Source: Peterkaempfera bronchialis (GTDB taxonomy: Bacteria > Actinomycetota > Actinomycetes > Streptomycetales > Streptomycetaceae). Taken from it: 64,000 nucleotides of DNA. The DNA lies in the NCBI RefSeq assembly GCF_003258605.2, contig NZ_CP031264.1, positions 2,356,001 through 2,420,000 of the forward strand. The letters are read 5' to 3'. Below, piece by piece: positions 1 through 8,489 of this stretch. A model generated the notes under the pieces. It worked only from the letters and a program-made list of their open reading frames with translations, had not been told where the DNA came from and did no database searches. Made by a program: the position numbers and the translations under genes. Positions within the stretch are counted from its first letter, which is position 1. The number at the start of each line of letters is the position of its first letter.

Positions 1-1
1 G

Positions 2-607
2 GCCTGCGCCGCCCTTGCCACCCACGGCAACATCTATGTGCACGGCGCCCGCCAGCTGGAGATGATGACCTTCCTCAACACCTTCCGGAAGGTCGGCGGC
101 GCCTTCGAGGTGGACGACGAGGGCATCCGCTTCTGGCACCCCGGCGGCGAGCTCAACGCCATCGCCCTGGAGACCGACGTCCACCCGGGCTTCCAGACCG
201 ACTGGCAGCAGCCGCTGGTCGTGGCGCTCACCCAGGCCACCGGCCTCTCCATCGTCCATGAGACGGTGTACGAGTCGCGGCTCGGCTTCACCTCCGCCCT
301 CAACCAGATGGGCGCCCACATCCAGCTCTACCGCGAGTGCCTCGGCGGCACCCCCTGCCGCTTCGGCCGCCGCAACTTCCAGCACTCCGCGGTGGTCTCC
401 GGCCCCAGCAAGCTGCACGGCGGCGAGCTGATCATCCCGGACCTGCGCGGCGGCTTCTCGTACCTGATCGCCGCCCTCGCCGCCCAGGGCACCTCCACCG
501 TGCACGGCATCGACCTGATCAACCGGGGCTACGAGAACTTCATGGAGAAGCTGCGGGCCCTCGGCGCCAGCGTCGAACTCCCCAAAGCCGCCGCCTCCGC
601 CGTCTGA
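2..607 (+). CDS. murA: UDP-N-acetylglucosamine 1-carboxyvinyltransferase (MurA), C-terminal part
   Basis: The open frame enters from the left edge and gives the last 201 residues; MurA is usually about 420-450 residues, so the first half, including the catalytic Cys loop, lies outside the window. Visible family landmarks are the HETVYESRLGF...LNQMGA stretch, the GPSKLHGGELIIPDLRGGFSYLIAALAA region of the EPSP-synthase fold (seen here as DLRGG), and the typical tail GYENFMEKLRALGA. The enzyme transfers enolpyruvate from PEP to UDP-GlcNAc, the first committed cytoplasmic step of peptidoglycan synthesis. The neighbouring hup gene on the other side of the ATPase matches actinobacterial murA-hup synteny. 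A strong hairpin follows 24 bases after the stop. Basis: sequence plus family knowledge; identity is secure, the start is not visible. Confidence 0.93.
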   Translation, partial: ACAALATHGNIYVHGARQLEMMTFLNTFRKVGGAFEVDDEGIRFWHPGGELNAIALETDVHPGFQTDWQQPLVVALTQATGLSIVHETVYESRLGFTSALNQMGAHIQLYRECLGGTPCRFGRRNFQHSAVVSGPSKLHGGELIIPDLRGGFSYLIAALAAQGTSTVHGIDLINRGYENFMEKLRALGASVELPKAAASAV

Positions 608-630
608 CCTCCCCACCCCCGCACCACCGC

Positions 631-660
631 CAGGGCCCCGGACCGCCGTCCGGGGCCCTG
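631..660. terminator. Bidirectional intrinsic terminator between murA and the AAA ATPase gene
   Basis: A perfect 13-bp inverted repeat (631-643 with 648-660, arm CAGGGCCCCGGAC) surrounds a 4-base CGCC loop. It lies between two convergent genes and can serve both. There is no T-tract, which is common for high-GC actinobacterial terminators. Confidence 0.8.
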
Positions 661-700
661 GCCGCATGCGCCCCCCGCCACTCTCCGGGGCGGAGCGGGC

Positions 701-2185
701 TCATGGACCGTGGTGCAGCCGGTCCAGGTCCACCAGCAGGGCTTCGCCACGGGCGGCGGCGGCGCGCAGGGCGGGGGTGAAGCCGGCGGCGCCGTAGCAG
801 GCCAGGAGGGTGCCGGCGGTGTCCTCGCCCTGGGCGGCCAGCAGGGCGCGGGCGTGCCGCAGGCGGTCCAGGTGCGGCAGGTCCAGCGGCTCCGACCAGC
901 GGGCGGTGCCGAGCGAGAGCAGCGCGCCGGGGCGCCGGTCGGCCCGGCCGCGTACGGCGATGTCGACGGTGACGGCGGCGCCCGTGGCGGGGTCGGTGAG
1001 GGTGCCCGGGGCTGCGGTGGCCACGGTGCCGGGGAAGGTGCCAGGGCCGGCGTGGGCGACCGCCCAGGCGCGGCAGAGCCCGGCGAAGTGGGCGGCCATG
1101 ATCCGGCTGTCGAAGGCGGGCCGCAGTTCCCGCCAGACCTCGGCGGCGGGCTGCTGCTCCAGCCGTGAGCGGTGCGGCCGGAGCACGGCGTGTTCGAAGG
1201 CCAGCAGCGGCTCGGTGAGGGAGAGGTGCGTCCGGTGCGGGTGCAGGGCGTCCGGTTGGCCGTGCAGCAGGCCGCAGTCCTGGAGCGGGACCAGGGCATG
1301 GGAGACGTCCTCCAGCCGCAGACCGAGGTGGGCGGCGATGCCGCCGCGGGTGGTGTGCCCGGTGGCGACGGCGGCCAGCACCGAGTGGCAGACGCCCCGG
1401 TCGGTGAGGGCGGGCTCCTCCTCGACCAGATGGGCGGCCTCGTGGAAGAGCGGCCTCCGGGGGTCGAGGACCGTACGGCAGACCCAGTCGTCGAAGTCGT
1501 CCGGTCCGGCGGGGGTGTCGCCGCAGACATAGGCGTACCGGTAGGCGGGCGTGCCGCCGACGACGGCGTGCACCAGGGCGGCGAGCCGGGGGTCGGCGGC
1601 GCCCCAGAGGGCGGCGGTCTGCCGGAAGTCCAGCGGGGGCACGGTGAGCCGGAGGGCGGCCAGCCCGTGCAGCGGTGAGGTGGCGCCGAAGAGCCGGTGC
1701 ATCACCGGGAGGTCGCTGCCGCTGAGCAACAGGCGGGTGCGGGCGCGGTCGCCCTGCGGGGCGTCCTGGGCGCGGCGGTAGGCGGCGAGCAGCACGGAGG
1801 GCAGGGCGGGGCTCTGCCGGACGAGGTGGGGGAACTCGTCCAGCACCACCGGGGTGGGCTGGAGGCGGCCGAGCCCGAGGAGGGCGTCCACGGCGTCGTC
1901 CCAGTGGAGCGGGCGGGCGGGCCGGGGAGCGCCGGTGTACCGGGCGAGTTCCTCGGCCAGGCGGTGCAGCGACTCGGTCTCGGCGGCCTCCTGGGCGGCG
2001 AAGTAGAAACCGCCCGCCGCCCGGGTGAGGGCCTCCAGCAGCAGCGTCTTGCCCTGCCGCGACCGGCCGGCGACGACGCCGAGGGTGGGGCCGGGCCGGG
2101 GGTCGGCGGCGAAGGCCGACAGCTGGGCCCAGGCGGCGTCCCGGTCGAAGATCTGCGCGGGTTTGGGGTGGGGGGCGTGTTCCAT
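701..2185 (-). CDS. Orphan P-loop ATPase, archaeal-ATPase/DUF234-like
   Basis: Encodes 494 residues. The ATG at 2185 is chosen because a GAGGGA Shine-Dalgarno sits 8 bases upstream and the upstream in-frame extension is low complexity. It has Walker A GRSRQGKT (residues 40-47), Walker B TPVVLDEFPHL (111-121) and a following arginine-rich sensor region (RTRLLLSGSDLPVM). The C-terminal third resembles the DUF234-type tail with a degenerate nuclease-like fold that follows the ATPase and winged-helix segment in this family. Family members are poorly understood, and no substrate or partner is encoded next to it. The gene is convergent with murA and co-directional with hup but separated from it by a strong terminator, so it is probably its own transcript. 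Function unknown beyond ATP binding. Confidence 0.75.
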   Translation of the reverse strand: MEHAPHPKPAQIFDRDAAWAQLSAFAADPRPGPTLGVVAGRSRQGKTLLLEALTRAAGGFYFAAQEAAETESLHRLAEELARYTGAPRPARPLHWDDAVDALLGLGRLQPTPVVLDEFPHLVRQSPALPSVLLAAYRRAQDAPQGDRARTRLLLSGSDLPVMHRLFGATSPLHGLAALRLTVPPLDFRQTAALWGAADPRLAALVHAVVGGTPAYRYAYVCGDTPAGPDDFDDWVCRTVLDPRRPLFHEAAHLVEEEPALTDRGVCHSVLAAVATGHTTRGGIAAHLGLRLEDVSHALVPLQDCGLLHGQPDALHPHRTHLSLTEPLLAFEHAVLRPHRSRLEQQPAAEVWRELRPAFDSRIMAAHFAGLCRAWAVAHAGPGTFPGTVATAAPGTLTDPATGAAVTVDIAVRGRADRRPGALLSLGTARWSEPLDLPHLDRLRHARALLAAQGEDTAGTLLACYGAAGFTPALRAAAARGEALLVDLDRLHHGP

Positions 2186-2364
2186 GGCCCGGTTCCCTCG
2201 TCCGTCGGTTGGCGCTCCTCTTCCGGAGTACACCCCGACCGTGCGGCCCGCGCGACCCGGGCGGCCGTCGGCGGCCCGTCCGGCCCGCCGGGTGAACCAC
2301 CCGCTTGCAGCACCGGGCGCGGGGCGGAGCCGGGCGCGGGGGCCGGGCGGAGCCGGGTACAGAG

Positions 2365-2418
2365 CCCCGGGGCCGGGGCGGGCGCCCTCCTGGAGAGGTG
2401 CCCGCCCCGGCCCCGGGG
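2365..2418 (-). terminator. Strong hairpin terminator downstream of hup
   Basis: A perfect 19-bp inverted repeat, 2365-2383 with 2400-2418, made almost only of G and C, with a 16-base loop. It begins 36 bases past the hup stop codon and insulates the ATPase gene from hup transcription. Confidence 0.85.
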
Positions 2419-2454
2419 ATGCTGCGTACGGTGAGGCTCAGAGCCCCGGCCGGG

Positions 2455-2736
2455 TCACTTGCCGGCGGCGGAAGCCTTCAGCTTGGAACCGGCGGAGACC
2501 TTCACGCTGTAACCGGCCGGGATCTGGATCGGGTCGCCGGTCTGCGGGTTACGGGCGGTGCGCGCCGCGCGGTGGGTGCGCTCGAAGGTCAGGAAGCCGG
2601 GGATGGTGACCTTCTCGTCGCCCTTGGCGACAATGTCGCCCACGACCTCGGCGAAGGCGGCCAGGACGGCGTCCGCGTCCTTGCGCGTCACCTCGGCGCG
2701 CTCGGAGAGCGCGGCCACCAGCTCACTGCGGTTCAT
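2455..2736 (-). CDS. hup: HU-family nucleoid-associated DNA-binding protein (HupA type)
   Basis: A 93-residue basic protein starting MNRSELVAALSERAEVTRKDAD, with the HU dimerisation helices (1-40), the GDEKVTIPGFLTFERTHRAAR core and the RNPQTGDPIQIPAG DNA-intercalating beta-arm (about 63-76). It lacks the long Lys/Ala-rich tail of the second streptomycete HU (HupS), so it is the short, vegetative HupA type. It binds and bends DNA as a dimer and compacts the nucleoid. The gene has a long leader (about 340 bases from the likely promoter) and a strong downstream terminator, as expected for an abundant monocistronic product. The start ATG is supported by the universal HU N-terminus. Identification is secure. 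Confidence 0.95.
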   Translation of the reverse strand: MNRSELVAALSERAEVTRKDADAVLAAFAEVVGDIVAKGDEKVTIPGFLTFERTHRAARTARNPQTGDPIQIPAGYSVKVSAGSKLKASAAGK

Positions 2737-3025
2737 GTGTACTCCTGTGGTCTGATCGCGTCGCGGGTCCCGGAAGGTCCGAGAGGGGCACCCTGCCCGG
2801 TCACCGCTCCGCACGTTGCGGCGGGCAAGGGTCCGGCTCCGCTGTCCCAAGCCGCGTCTACCGCCTGCCCGGGAACGAATCCTGCCCCCACCAGCACCGA
2901 GAAAGCCAATCCAGCACCCGGGAGAGTCACACGAACAGCGTCCGCCCATCGGGGCTGTGACGTGCCGTCCGCGCCCTCCCGGGGGTGGGGACGGCAGTCG
3001 GCTGACTCTCACCGGATGCACAAGG

Positions 3026-3058
3026 CGGACGTTCCGTACGTGTCGGACGTTCCCGTAC
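3026..3058. repeat. Direct repeat in the hup leader
   Basis: Two copies of CGGACGTTCC(C)GTAC occur at 3026-3039 and 3044-3058, separated by four bases. They lie 26-58 bases inside the predicted hup transcript (minus strand) and could be a binding site or an RNA element. No known regulator motif is recognised. Confidence 0.5.
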
Positions 3059-3083
3059 TTGTCCGGCACGCCTCACCGGTGCA

Positions 3084-3111
3084 GGGCTACCGTACGCCCT
3101 GGCAAGGTCAA
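3084..3111 (-). promoter_or_regulatory. Vegetative-type promoter for hup
   Basis: On the minus strand, TTGACC (3106-3111) and TAGCCC (3084-3089) are separated by 16 bases, close to the actinobacterial housekeeping consensus TTGACa-N17-TAgaaT. It lies in the 442-base gap between the malic enzyme stop (3179) and the hup start (2736). Apart from this promoter and the direct repeat at 3026-3058, I see no gene or conserved RNA in that gap. Confidence 0.55.
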
Positions 3112-3178
3112 CCCCAAACAGGCCCCTGCCCTTGTGTCGCAAGGGTTGCGCGGCTCACCGGCGCCCGAAGCGGGCAGG

Positions 3179-4654
3179 TCAGAGCGCCGGGACCACTCCA
3201 TCGCCGCCCTCGGTGATGCCCACCGTGCCGGCCGGCACATGGGCGGGCGCGCTGCCGGTGGCCTGTGCGGCCTCCCGCACGGCGGCGGCCACGGTCTTCG
3301 CCACATCCGGGTGGAAGACGCTGGGGATGATGTAGTTGGCGTTCAGCTGGTCGTCCTGCACGCTGGCGGCCAGCGCCCGGGCGGCGGCCAGCATCATCTC
3401 GGTGTTGACGTTGCGGCTCTGGGCGTCGAGCAGGCCCCGGAAGACACCCGGGAAGACCAATACGTTGTTGATCTGGTTGGGGAAGTCGCTGCGGCCGGTG
3501 GCGACCACCGCGGCGGTCTGCCGGGCGACCGCGGGGTCCACCTCGGGGTCCGGGTTGGCCAGCGCGAAGACCACCGCGTCCTCGGCCATCGCGGCCACGT
3601 CCTCGCCGTCCAGCACATTGGGGGCGGAGACGCCGATGAAGACGTCGGCGCCGCGCACCGCCTCCTTGAGGGTGCCGGTGATGCCCTCGGGGTTGGTGTG
3701 CTCGGCGATCCAGCGCAGCGCTTCGGCGCCGTCGGCGGCCACGTCGGCGCGGCCGGGGTGGATCACCCCGTGGATGTCGGCGACCACGGCGTGCTCGACA
3801 CCGGCGGCCAGCAGCAGCTTGAGGATGGCGGTACCGGCGGCGCCCGCGCCGGACATCACCACCCGGACCCGCCCGATGTCCTTGCCGATCACCCGCAGCG
3901 CGTTGATCAGGGAGGCCAGCACCACGATGGCGGTGCCGTGCTGGTCGTCGTGGAAGACCGGGATGTCCAGCGCCTCGCGCAGCCGCGCCTCGATCTCGAA
4001 GCAGCGGGGGGCGGAGATGTCCTCCAGGTTGATCCCGGCGAAGCCGGGGGCGATGGCCTTGACGATCTCCACGATCTGGTCGGTGTCCTGGGTGTCCAGG
4101 CAGAGCGGCCAGGCGTCGATGCCGGCGAACCGCTTGAAGAGCGCGGCCTTGCCCTCCATCACCGGCAGCGCCGCCTTGGGGCCGATGTTGCCCAGGCCCA
4201 GCACTGCGGAGCCGTCGGTGACCACGGCCACCGTGTTGCGCTTGATGGTGAGGCGGCGGGCGTCGTCGGGGTTCTCGGCGATGGCCATGCAGACCCGGGC
4301 CACGCCCGGGGTGTAGATCATGGAGAGGTCGTCACGGTTGCGGATGGGGTGCTTGGCGGACATCTCGATCTTGCCGCCGAGGTGCATCAGAAAAGTACGG
4401 TCGGAGACCTTGCCGATGGAGACCCCGTCGATGGCCCGCAGTTTCTCGACGATCTCCTCGCCATGGGCGACCGAGGAGGCGGCGACGGTGACGTCGATAC
4501 GCAGCCGCTCATGACCGGAGGCGGTGACGTCGAGACCGGTGACCGAGCCGCCGGAGGATTCCACAGCGGTGGTGATCATGCTTACGGCGTTGCCCCTGGC
4601 GGGCAGCTCCATCCGCACAGTGATCGAATTCGACACGCTCGGCACCGTCGCCAT
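3179..4654 (-). CDS. ACT-domain malic enzyme (malate oxidoreductase, decarboxylating)
   Basis: Encodes 491 residues. The ATG at 4654 follows a good AAGGA ribosome site 5 bases upstream. Residues about 10-85 form an ACT-type regulatory domain (SITVRMELPARGNAVSM...). The malic-enzyme catalytic part begins near 100, with SMIYTPGVARVC (111-122), DGSAVLGLGNIGPKAALPVMEGK (148-169), the metal-binding FHDDQHGTA (234-242) and a Rossmann nucleotide site SGAGAAGTAI (268-277). It converts malate to pyruvate and CO2 with reduction of NAD(P); cofactor choice cannot be decided here. It feeds pyruvate and reducing power, and malic enzymes support lipid and polyketide storage in streptomycetes. The ACT fusion suggests amino-acid feedback, which is inference. 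Divergent from the cold-shock gene. Confidence 0.92.
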   Translation of the reverse strand: MATVPSVSNSITVRMELPARGNAVSMITTAVESSGGSVTGLDVTASGHERLRIDVTVAASSVAHGEEIVEKLRAIDGVSIGKVSDRTFLMHLGGKIEMSAKHPIRNRDDLSMIYTPGVARVCMAIAENPDDARRLTIKRNTVAVVTDGSAVLGLGNIGPKAALPVMEGKAALFKRFAGIDAWPLCLDTQDTDQIVEIVKAIAPGFAGINLEDISAPRCFEIEARLREALDIPVFHDDQHGTAIVVLASLINALRVIGKDIGRVRVVMSGAGAAGTAILKLLLAAGVEHAVVADIHGVIHPGRADVAADGAEALRWIAEHTNPEGITGTLKEAVRGADVFIGVSAPNVLDGEDVAAMAEDAVVFALANPDPEVDPAVARQTAAVVATGRSDFPNQINNVLVFPGVFRGLLDAQSRNVNTEMMLAAARALAASVQDDQLNANYIIPSVFHPDVAKTVAAAVREAAQATGSAPAHVPAGTVGITEGGDGVVPAL

Positions 4655-4828
4655 CGACGTCCTTCTTCCCTGCTTCACTTCGCACACGGTCTGTGCTGTA
4701 CAGGCATCCGATGCTGCCACCTACTGGCGGGTAGTCGTAAATAACGGCCATTGCGTACCCGGCCGCCTAAGCTCGGCCATGGCCGTCGAAGCGGCGGCCG
4801 GAGAGGCGAAGCGAGGCAGGGAACGGAC

Positions 4829-5032
4829 ATGGCTGAGGGCAAGGTCAAGTGGTTCAACGCGGAGAAGGGGTACGGCTTCATCGCCCAGGACGGCGGCGGG
4901 CCGGACGTCTTCGTCCACTTCAGCGCGATCGTCGGCGGCGGCTACCGGGAGCTGGCGGAGGACCAGCGGGTGGAGTTCGACGTCACCGAGGGGCAGAAGG
5001 GCCCGCAGGCGGAGAACGTCCGCCCGCTGTAG
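4829..5032 (+). CDS. Cold-shock domain protein
   Basis: A 67-residue single cold-shock domain: [20 protein letters not shown], with RNP1 KGYGFIA (13-19) and RNP2 VFVHF (27-31). Such proteins bind single-stranded RNA/DNA and act as RNA chaperones; streptomycetes carry several paralogues, many of them constitutive, so no specific symbol is assigned. The start is the universal MA(E/S)GKVKWFN, with a GGCAGGGA-type ribosome site just upstream. The gene is monocistronic and faces a bidirectional hairpin at 5225-5264. The 190 bases between stop and hairpin contain no gene I can support. Confidence 0.95.
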   Translation: MAEGKVKWFNAEKGYGFIAQDGGGPDVFVHFSAIVGGGYRELAEDQRVEFDVTEGQKGPQAENVRPL

Positions 5033-5224
5033 CGAGCCGTACCCGCCGCCGTGCGCTGAACGGGCGGTGCGCGGGAAATCTCGCGCGACAGGAATGGTCC
5101 GCGAGGCCCATGGGTTAGTCTGGGTACGGCACCGGCTCGATCCAAGCCCCCGGGCCCAACCTTAGTCGCTTCGAGCGACCACTTGCCGCGAGGCGAGCAT
5201 GGCGGGTCGGTGTCACAGACCTGT

Positions 5225-5264
5225 CAGCGGCCGGGTCCCTCCTCCGGGAGGGGCCCGGCCGCTG
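5225..5264. terminator. Bidirectional terminator between the cold-shock gene and helD
   Basis: Arms 5225-5242 and 5247-5264 (18 bp, one T-G wobble) with a TCCG loop. It lies between convergent genes, 36 bases beyond the helD stop. Confidence 0.85.
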
Positions 5265-5300
5265 CGCTTCCCGCGCCTCCGGCGGACCGCGCTGCGGCGG

Positions 5301-7622
5301 TCAGCGCAGCAGCGCGGGTACGCCCTCGCTGTCCGGCAGGTCGTCCGGCCCGCAGAGCACGGTGAGCCGCTGGGTGGCCCGGGTGAGCGCCACATACAGC
5401 ACCCGCAGGCCCGCCTCCGACTCCCCGGCGATACCCGTCGGGTCGGCCACCACCGTGGCGTCGTACTCCAGGCCCTTGGCCTCCAGGCTGCCCAGCGCCA
5501 CCGCGCGGTCGCCGAGACCGGCGATCCAGCCGGCCGCCTCGCCCCGCCGCTCCATCGGCACCACCACCGCCACGGTGCCGTCCACCTCGGCGAGCAGCCG
5601 CTCCACCTCGGTGCGGGCCGCCGATGCGAACCGCCCGTCGACGCTCGGGGCCGCCGCGAAGCGCGGCAGGACGCCGGTGGAGCGCACCGCCGCCGGGGAG
5701 GGCGTACCGGGCGCCGCCAGGGCCAGCACCCGCTCGGCCACCTCGGCGATCTCGGCCGGGTTCCGGTAGTTGGTGGTGAGGGTGTAGCGGCGGCGCGGCT
5801 TGCCGCCCAGCACCTCGTCCATCGCCGCCCGGGCCTCCTCCGGGTGCGGCCAGGAGGACTGCGCGGGGTCGCCGACGATCGTCCAGGTCGCCAGGCGGGC
5901 CCGGCGGCCGATCATCCGCCACTGCATCGGGGTGAGGTCCTGCGCCTCGTCGACGATCACATGGGCGTACTCGGTGCGCTCGACCGGGCCCTCCCGGCGG
6001 GCGCGGTCGCGGGACATCCGGTCGGCGTAGGTGGTCACCTCGTCCAGCCCGGTGAGCTGGTCGGCCGGGTCGATCTGCCGGATCCGGGGCCGGGCGGGCT
6101 CGCCCAGCAGCAGCCCCAGCTCGTCCACCAGCGCCACATCGTGCGCGGAGAGCGCGCCCCGGCCGTCGTCGCCGAGGCGCCGCCAGGAGGCGGCCAGCAC
6201 CCGGACCTCCTCCGGGGAGAGCACCCGGCGGGCCACCCGGCCCAGCGTCCGGCCGCTGCGCAGCGTCGCCAGCACCCGGCGCGGGGTGAGGTCGGGCCAC
6301 CAGGCCGACAGGAAGTCCTGGAAGCCGTCCAGGTCGGTGACGTACTCGTCGAAGGACTCCCGCTCCTCCTGCCGCCGCTCCCGCTCGGCCCGGTCGGCGG
6401 GCCGGGGGCGGTGCCGGTTGACCTCGGCCCAGAGCGCGTCCAGCAGCAGCCGGCGGGCGCGCGGGCGCAGCAGGTTGACCGGGGTGGTGCCGCCGAGCGC
6501 GGTACGGCGCACCTCCCGCAGCGCCGCCGCGTCCAGCCGCAGCACCTGGCCGAGGGCGGCCACCCGCAGCTCGGCCGGGGCGGCGGCGGACCCGGACGGG
6601 GCGTCCAGGGCGGCGCGGGCGGCCCGGCGGAGCACCTGCACCATGCGCGGCGAACCCTTGATCCGGGCCGCCTCCGGGGTGTCGTAGGTGGTGGCCTCGT
6701 CGCCGTCCACCAGGTTGCCCACGGCGCGGATGGCGACCTGGCCTTCCTCGCCCAGCGACGGCAGCACGCCCTCGGTGTAGGCGACCAGCAGCGGGGTGGG
6801 GCTGACCACCAGGATGCCGCCCGCGTAGCGGCGGCGGTCCTGGTAGAGCAGATAGGCGGCGCGGTGCAGGGCGACGGCGGTCTTGCCGGTGCCGGGACCG
6901 CCGGTGACCAGGGTGGCACCGGCGGCAGGGGCCCGGATGACCTCGTCCTGCTCCTTCTGGATGGAGGAGACGATGTCCCGCATGGTGTGCGAGCGGGCCC
7001 GGCCGAGGGCCGCCATCAGCGCGCCGTCGCCCACCACCGCCAGGTCGGTCGGCAGGTCGGGGCGGAGCAGGTCGTCCTCGACGCCCACCACCCGGCGCCC
7101 CTTGGAGCGGATCACCCGGCGCCGCACCACCCGGCCCGGCTCCACCGGGGTGGCCCGGTAGAACGGCGCGGCGGCCGGGGCCCGCCAGTCGATCACCAGC
7201 GGGCCGTACTCGGCGTCGAGCACGCCGATCCGGCCGATGTGCAGGGTCTCGGCGATGGTGGGGTCGTCGCGGTCCAGCGGCGTCTGGGAGGGGATGCCGT
7301 GCTCCTCCGGGCGGTCGGCCTGCTGAAGGTCGATCCGGCCGAAGAGGAAGTCCTCGAACTCGCTGTTGAGCCGGTGCAGATGCGCGCCCGCGCGGTACAC
7401 CTGCGCGTCGCGCTCGGCGAGCGCGCCGGGGGTGCCCACATGGACCCGCTTCACGGCGTCCTCAAGGATGTACTCGGCCTCGGCGAGCTTCTCCTCCAGT
7501 CGCCGGTAGACCACGTCGAGGTGCCGCTGCTCCTCCGCGATCTCGCGCTCGCGGACGGTCTCGTGCGGGTCGGCCTGCGCCGTCGTGGTGGTGGTGTGCT
7601 GGGCTGTGCCGTGCGCGCCCAA
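5301..7622 (-). CDS. helD: HelD-type superfamily 1 ATPase (RNA polymerase recycling factor)
   Basis: I choose the TTG at 7622 (773 residues): it follows an AGGGGG ribosome site, and a sigma-R-type promoter at 7697-7724 would exclude the ATG at 7805. The N-terminus has a charged coiled coil (about 22-60, REREIAEEQRHLDVVYRRLEEK), then VIDWRAP (about 143), Walker A GGPGTGKT (about 241-248), Walker B VIVDEAQDL and the motif VI region VALTRATQRL near the C-terminus. This UvrD-like layout with an N-terminal coiled coil is that of actinobacterial HelD, which inserts into the RNA polymerase channels and removes stalled polymerase from nucleic acid. The paired sigma-R motif at ssrA supports a stress-recovery role. 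Alternative name: UvrD-family DNA helicase. The start remains the least certain point. Confidence 0.85.
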   Translation of the reverse strand: MGAHGTAQHTTTTTAQADPHETVREREIAEEQRHLDVVYRRLEEKLAEAEYILEDAVKRVHVGTPGALAERDAQVYRAGAHLHRLNSEFEDFLFGRIDLQQADRPEEHGIPSQTPLDRDDPTIAETLHIGRIGVLDAEYGPLVIDWRAPAAAPFYRATPVEPGRVVRRRVIRSKGRRVVGVEDDLLRPDLPTDLAVVGDGALMAALGRARSHTMRDIVSSIQKEQDEVIRAPAAGATLVTGGPGTGKTAVALHRAAYLLYQDRRRYAGGILVVSPTPLLVAYTEGVLPSLGEEGQVAIRAVGNLVDGDEATTYDTPEAARIKGSPRMVQVLRRAARAALDAPSGSAAAPAELRVAALGQVLRLDAAALREVRRTALGGTTPVNLLRPRARRLLLDALWAEVNRHRPRPADRAERERRQEERESFDEYVTDLDGFQDFLSAWWPDLTPRRVLATLRSGRTLGRVARRVLSPEEVRVLAASWRRLGDDGRGALSAHDVALVDELGLLLGEPARPRIRQIDPADQLTGLDEVTTYADRMSRDRARREGPVERTEYAHVIVDEAQDLTPMQWRMIGRRARLATWTIVGDPAQSSWPHPEEARAAMDEVLGGKPRRRYTLTTNYRNPAEIAEVAERVLALAAPGTPSPAAVRSTGVLPRFAAAPSVDGRFASAARTEVERLLAEVDGTVAVVVPMERRGEAAGWIAGLGDRAVALGSLEAKGLEYDATVVADPTGIAGESEAGLRVLYVALTRATQRLTVLCGPDDLPDSEGVPALLR

Positions 7623-7696
7623 GGAGCCCCCTGTCGTACGTCCTGCCGGACGGGCTGTGCGGATGGTGCTGTGCTGATCCTGCTGCGACGGGTTGC

Positions 7697-7724
7697 CAAC
7701 GTATCGTCGGCCGCCCGGATTCCC
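7697..7724 (-). promoter_or_regulatory. Sigma-R-type promoter for helD
   Basis: On the minus strand GGGAAT (7719-7724) and GTTG (7697-7700) are exactly 18 bases apart, matching the streptomycete thiol-oxidative-stress consensus GGGAAT-N18-GTTg. It lies about 75 bases upstream of the chosen helD start. The rest of 7623-7983 between helD and the ssrA terminator holds no gene I can support. Confidence 0.6.
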
Positions 7725-7983
7725 CCGGTTCGTCCACCGGGTGGGGAAGCAGCGGACAGAAGATCGTACGCCCTTCGGGGCCCATACGTCGTTCCGGATC
7801 GGCAACCGCCGCAGCGCTCCGCACCGCCGCCGGTGGTCTCAGGGGCGGCGGGGCCCGCGCGAAGACCCGCAGCTCCGCGCACAAGGCGACGGGAAGCCCC
7901 TCCCCGCGCGCACGCAGGGAGGGGTCCTTGCGGGCAGCCTGGTCAACGACCGGGGGGCCGCCGAGGTCACCGCCGCAGAAAAC

Positions 7984-8020
7984 ACGACGGCCGCCATCCG
8001 GTATGGATGGCGGCCGTCGT
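7984..8020 (-). terminator. Intrinsic terminator of ssrA
   Basis: A perfect 16-bp stem (7984-7999 with 8005-8020) with a GGTAT loop. On the minus strand it is followed by a T-rich run (7976-7983), a classical rho-independent signal 12 bases beyond the mature tmRNA 3' end. Confidence 0.9.
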
Positions 8021-8031
8021 GCACATGGGTG

Positions 8032-8403
8032 TGGTGGAGGTGCCGGGAATCGAACCCGGGTCCTGTGGAGTCAATTCAGGGCTTCTCCGAGCGCAGTCTG
8101 CTGTGCTTTTCTCAGCCCCGGCAGTCACGCAGACAAGCTGCCGACGGGCTCAGTCACTGTGAGATGTCCCGAGCGGCCCCGTGACCGGGCCGAGCGGTGA
8201 GTCCCCTAGCTGATGCCAGGATCCGGGGCGGGAACACACCCGGTCTGACACCTTCGAAGCTCGCTACTTAGGCAGCGAGGGCGAAGGAATCGCGCTTGGA
8301 GTTGGCGATTATTTTTTTGCGACACGTGGTTAACGAGATCATTGCCGCGTTCCTCGGCTCGCTTCCCCTGTTTCGACATCCCCAGTCGAAACCGATCACC
8401 CCC
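8032..8403 (-). ncRNA. ssrA: Transfer-messenger RNA (tmRNA, SsrA)
   Basis: A 372-nt one-piece tmRNA. The 5' end GGGGGUG (8397-8403) pairs with CACCUCC (8036-8042) to form the acceptor stem, followed by discriminator A and an encoded CCA (8032-8034). The T-loop sequence GGGTTCGATTCCC and the conserved 5' stretch ATCGGTTTCGACTGGGGATG are present. The tag frame begins at the resume GCC codon (8304-8306), reads ANSKRDSFALAA and stops at TAA (8268-8270). With SmpB, tmRNA rescues ribosomes stalled on broken mRNA and tags the product for proteolysis through the terminal ALAA. The tag is shorter than the Streptomyces form I remember (ANTKRDSSQQAFALAA). smpB follows directly upstream on the same strand. 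Confidence 0.96.
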
Positions 8404-8489
8404 ATGTTCACGCTGTTCAATTTGCAAGGTTCACACCACTCCGGAGACCCCTCTGCGGGACCTCCGGTGCACGGCCCATCGTACGGTGT

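Noticed and set aside
529-2434. Long overlapping frames opposite and out of phase with the AAA ATPase gene
   Set aside because: They are Arg/Pro/Gly-rich shadows caused by third-position GC bias; only the 701-2185 frame has domain motifs.
5033-5224. Small coding frame between the cold-shock gene and the terminator
   Set aside because: The candidate peptides have no ribosome site or coding bias and stay within low-complexity GC sequence.
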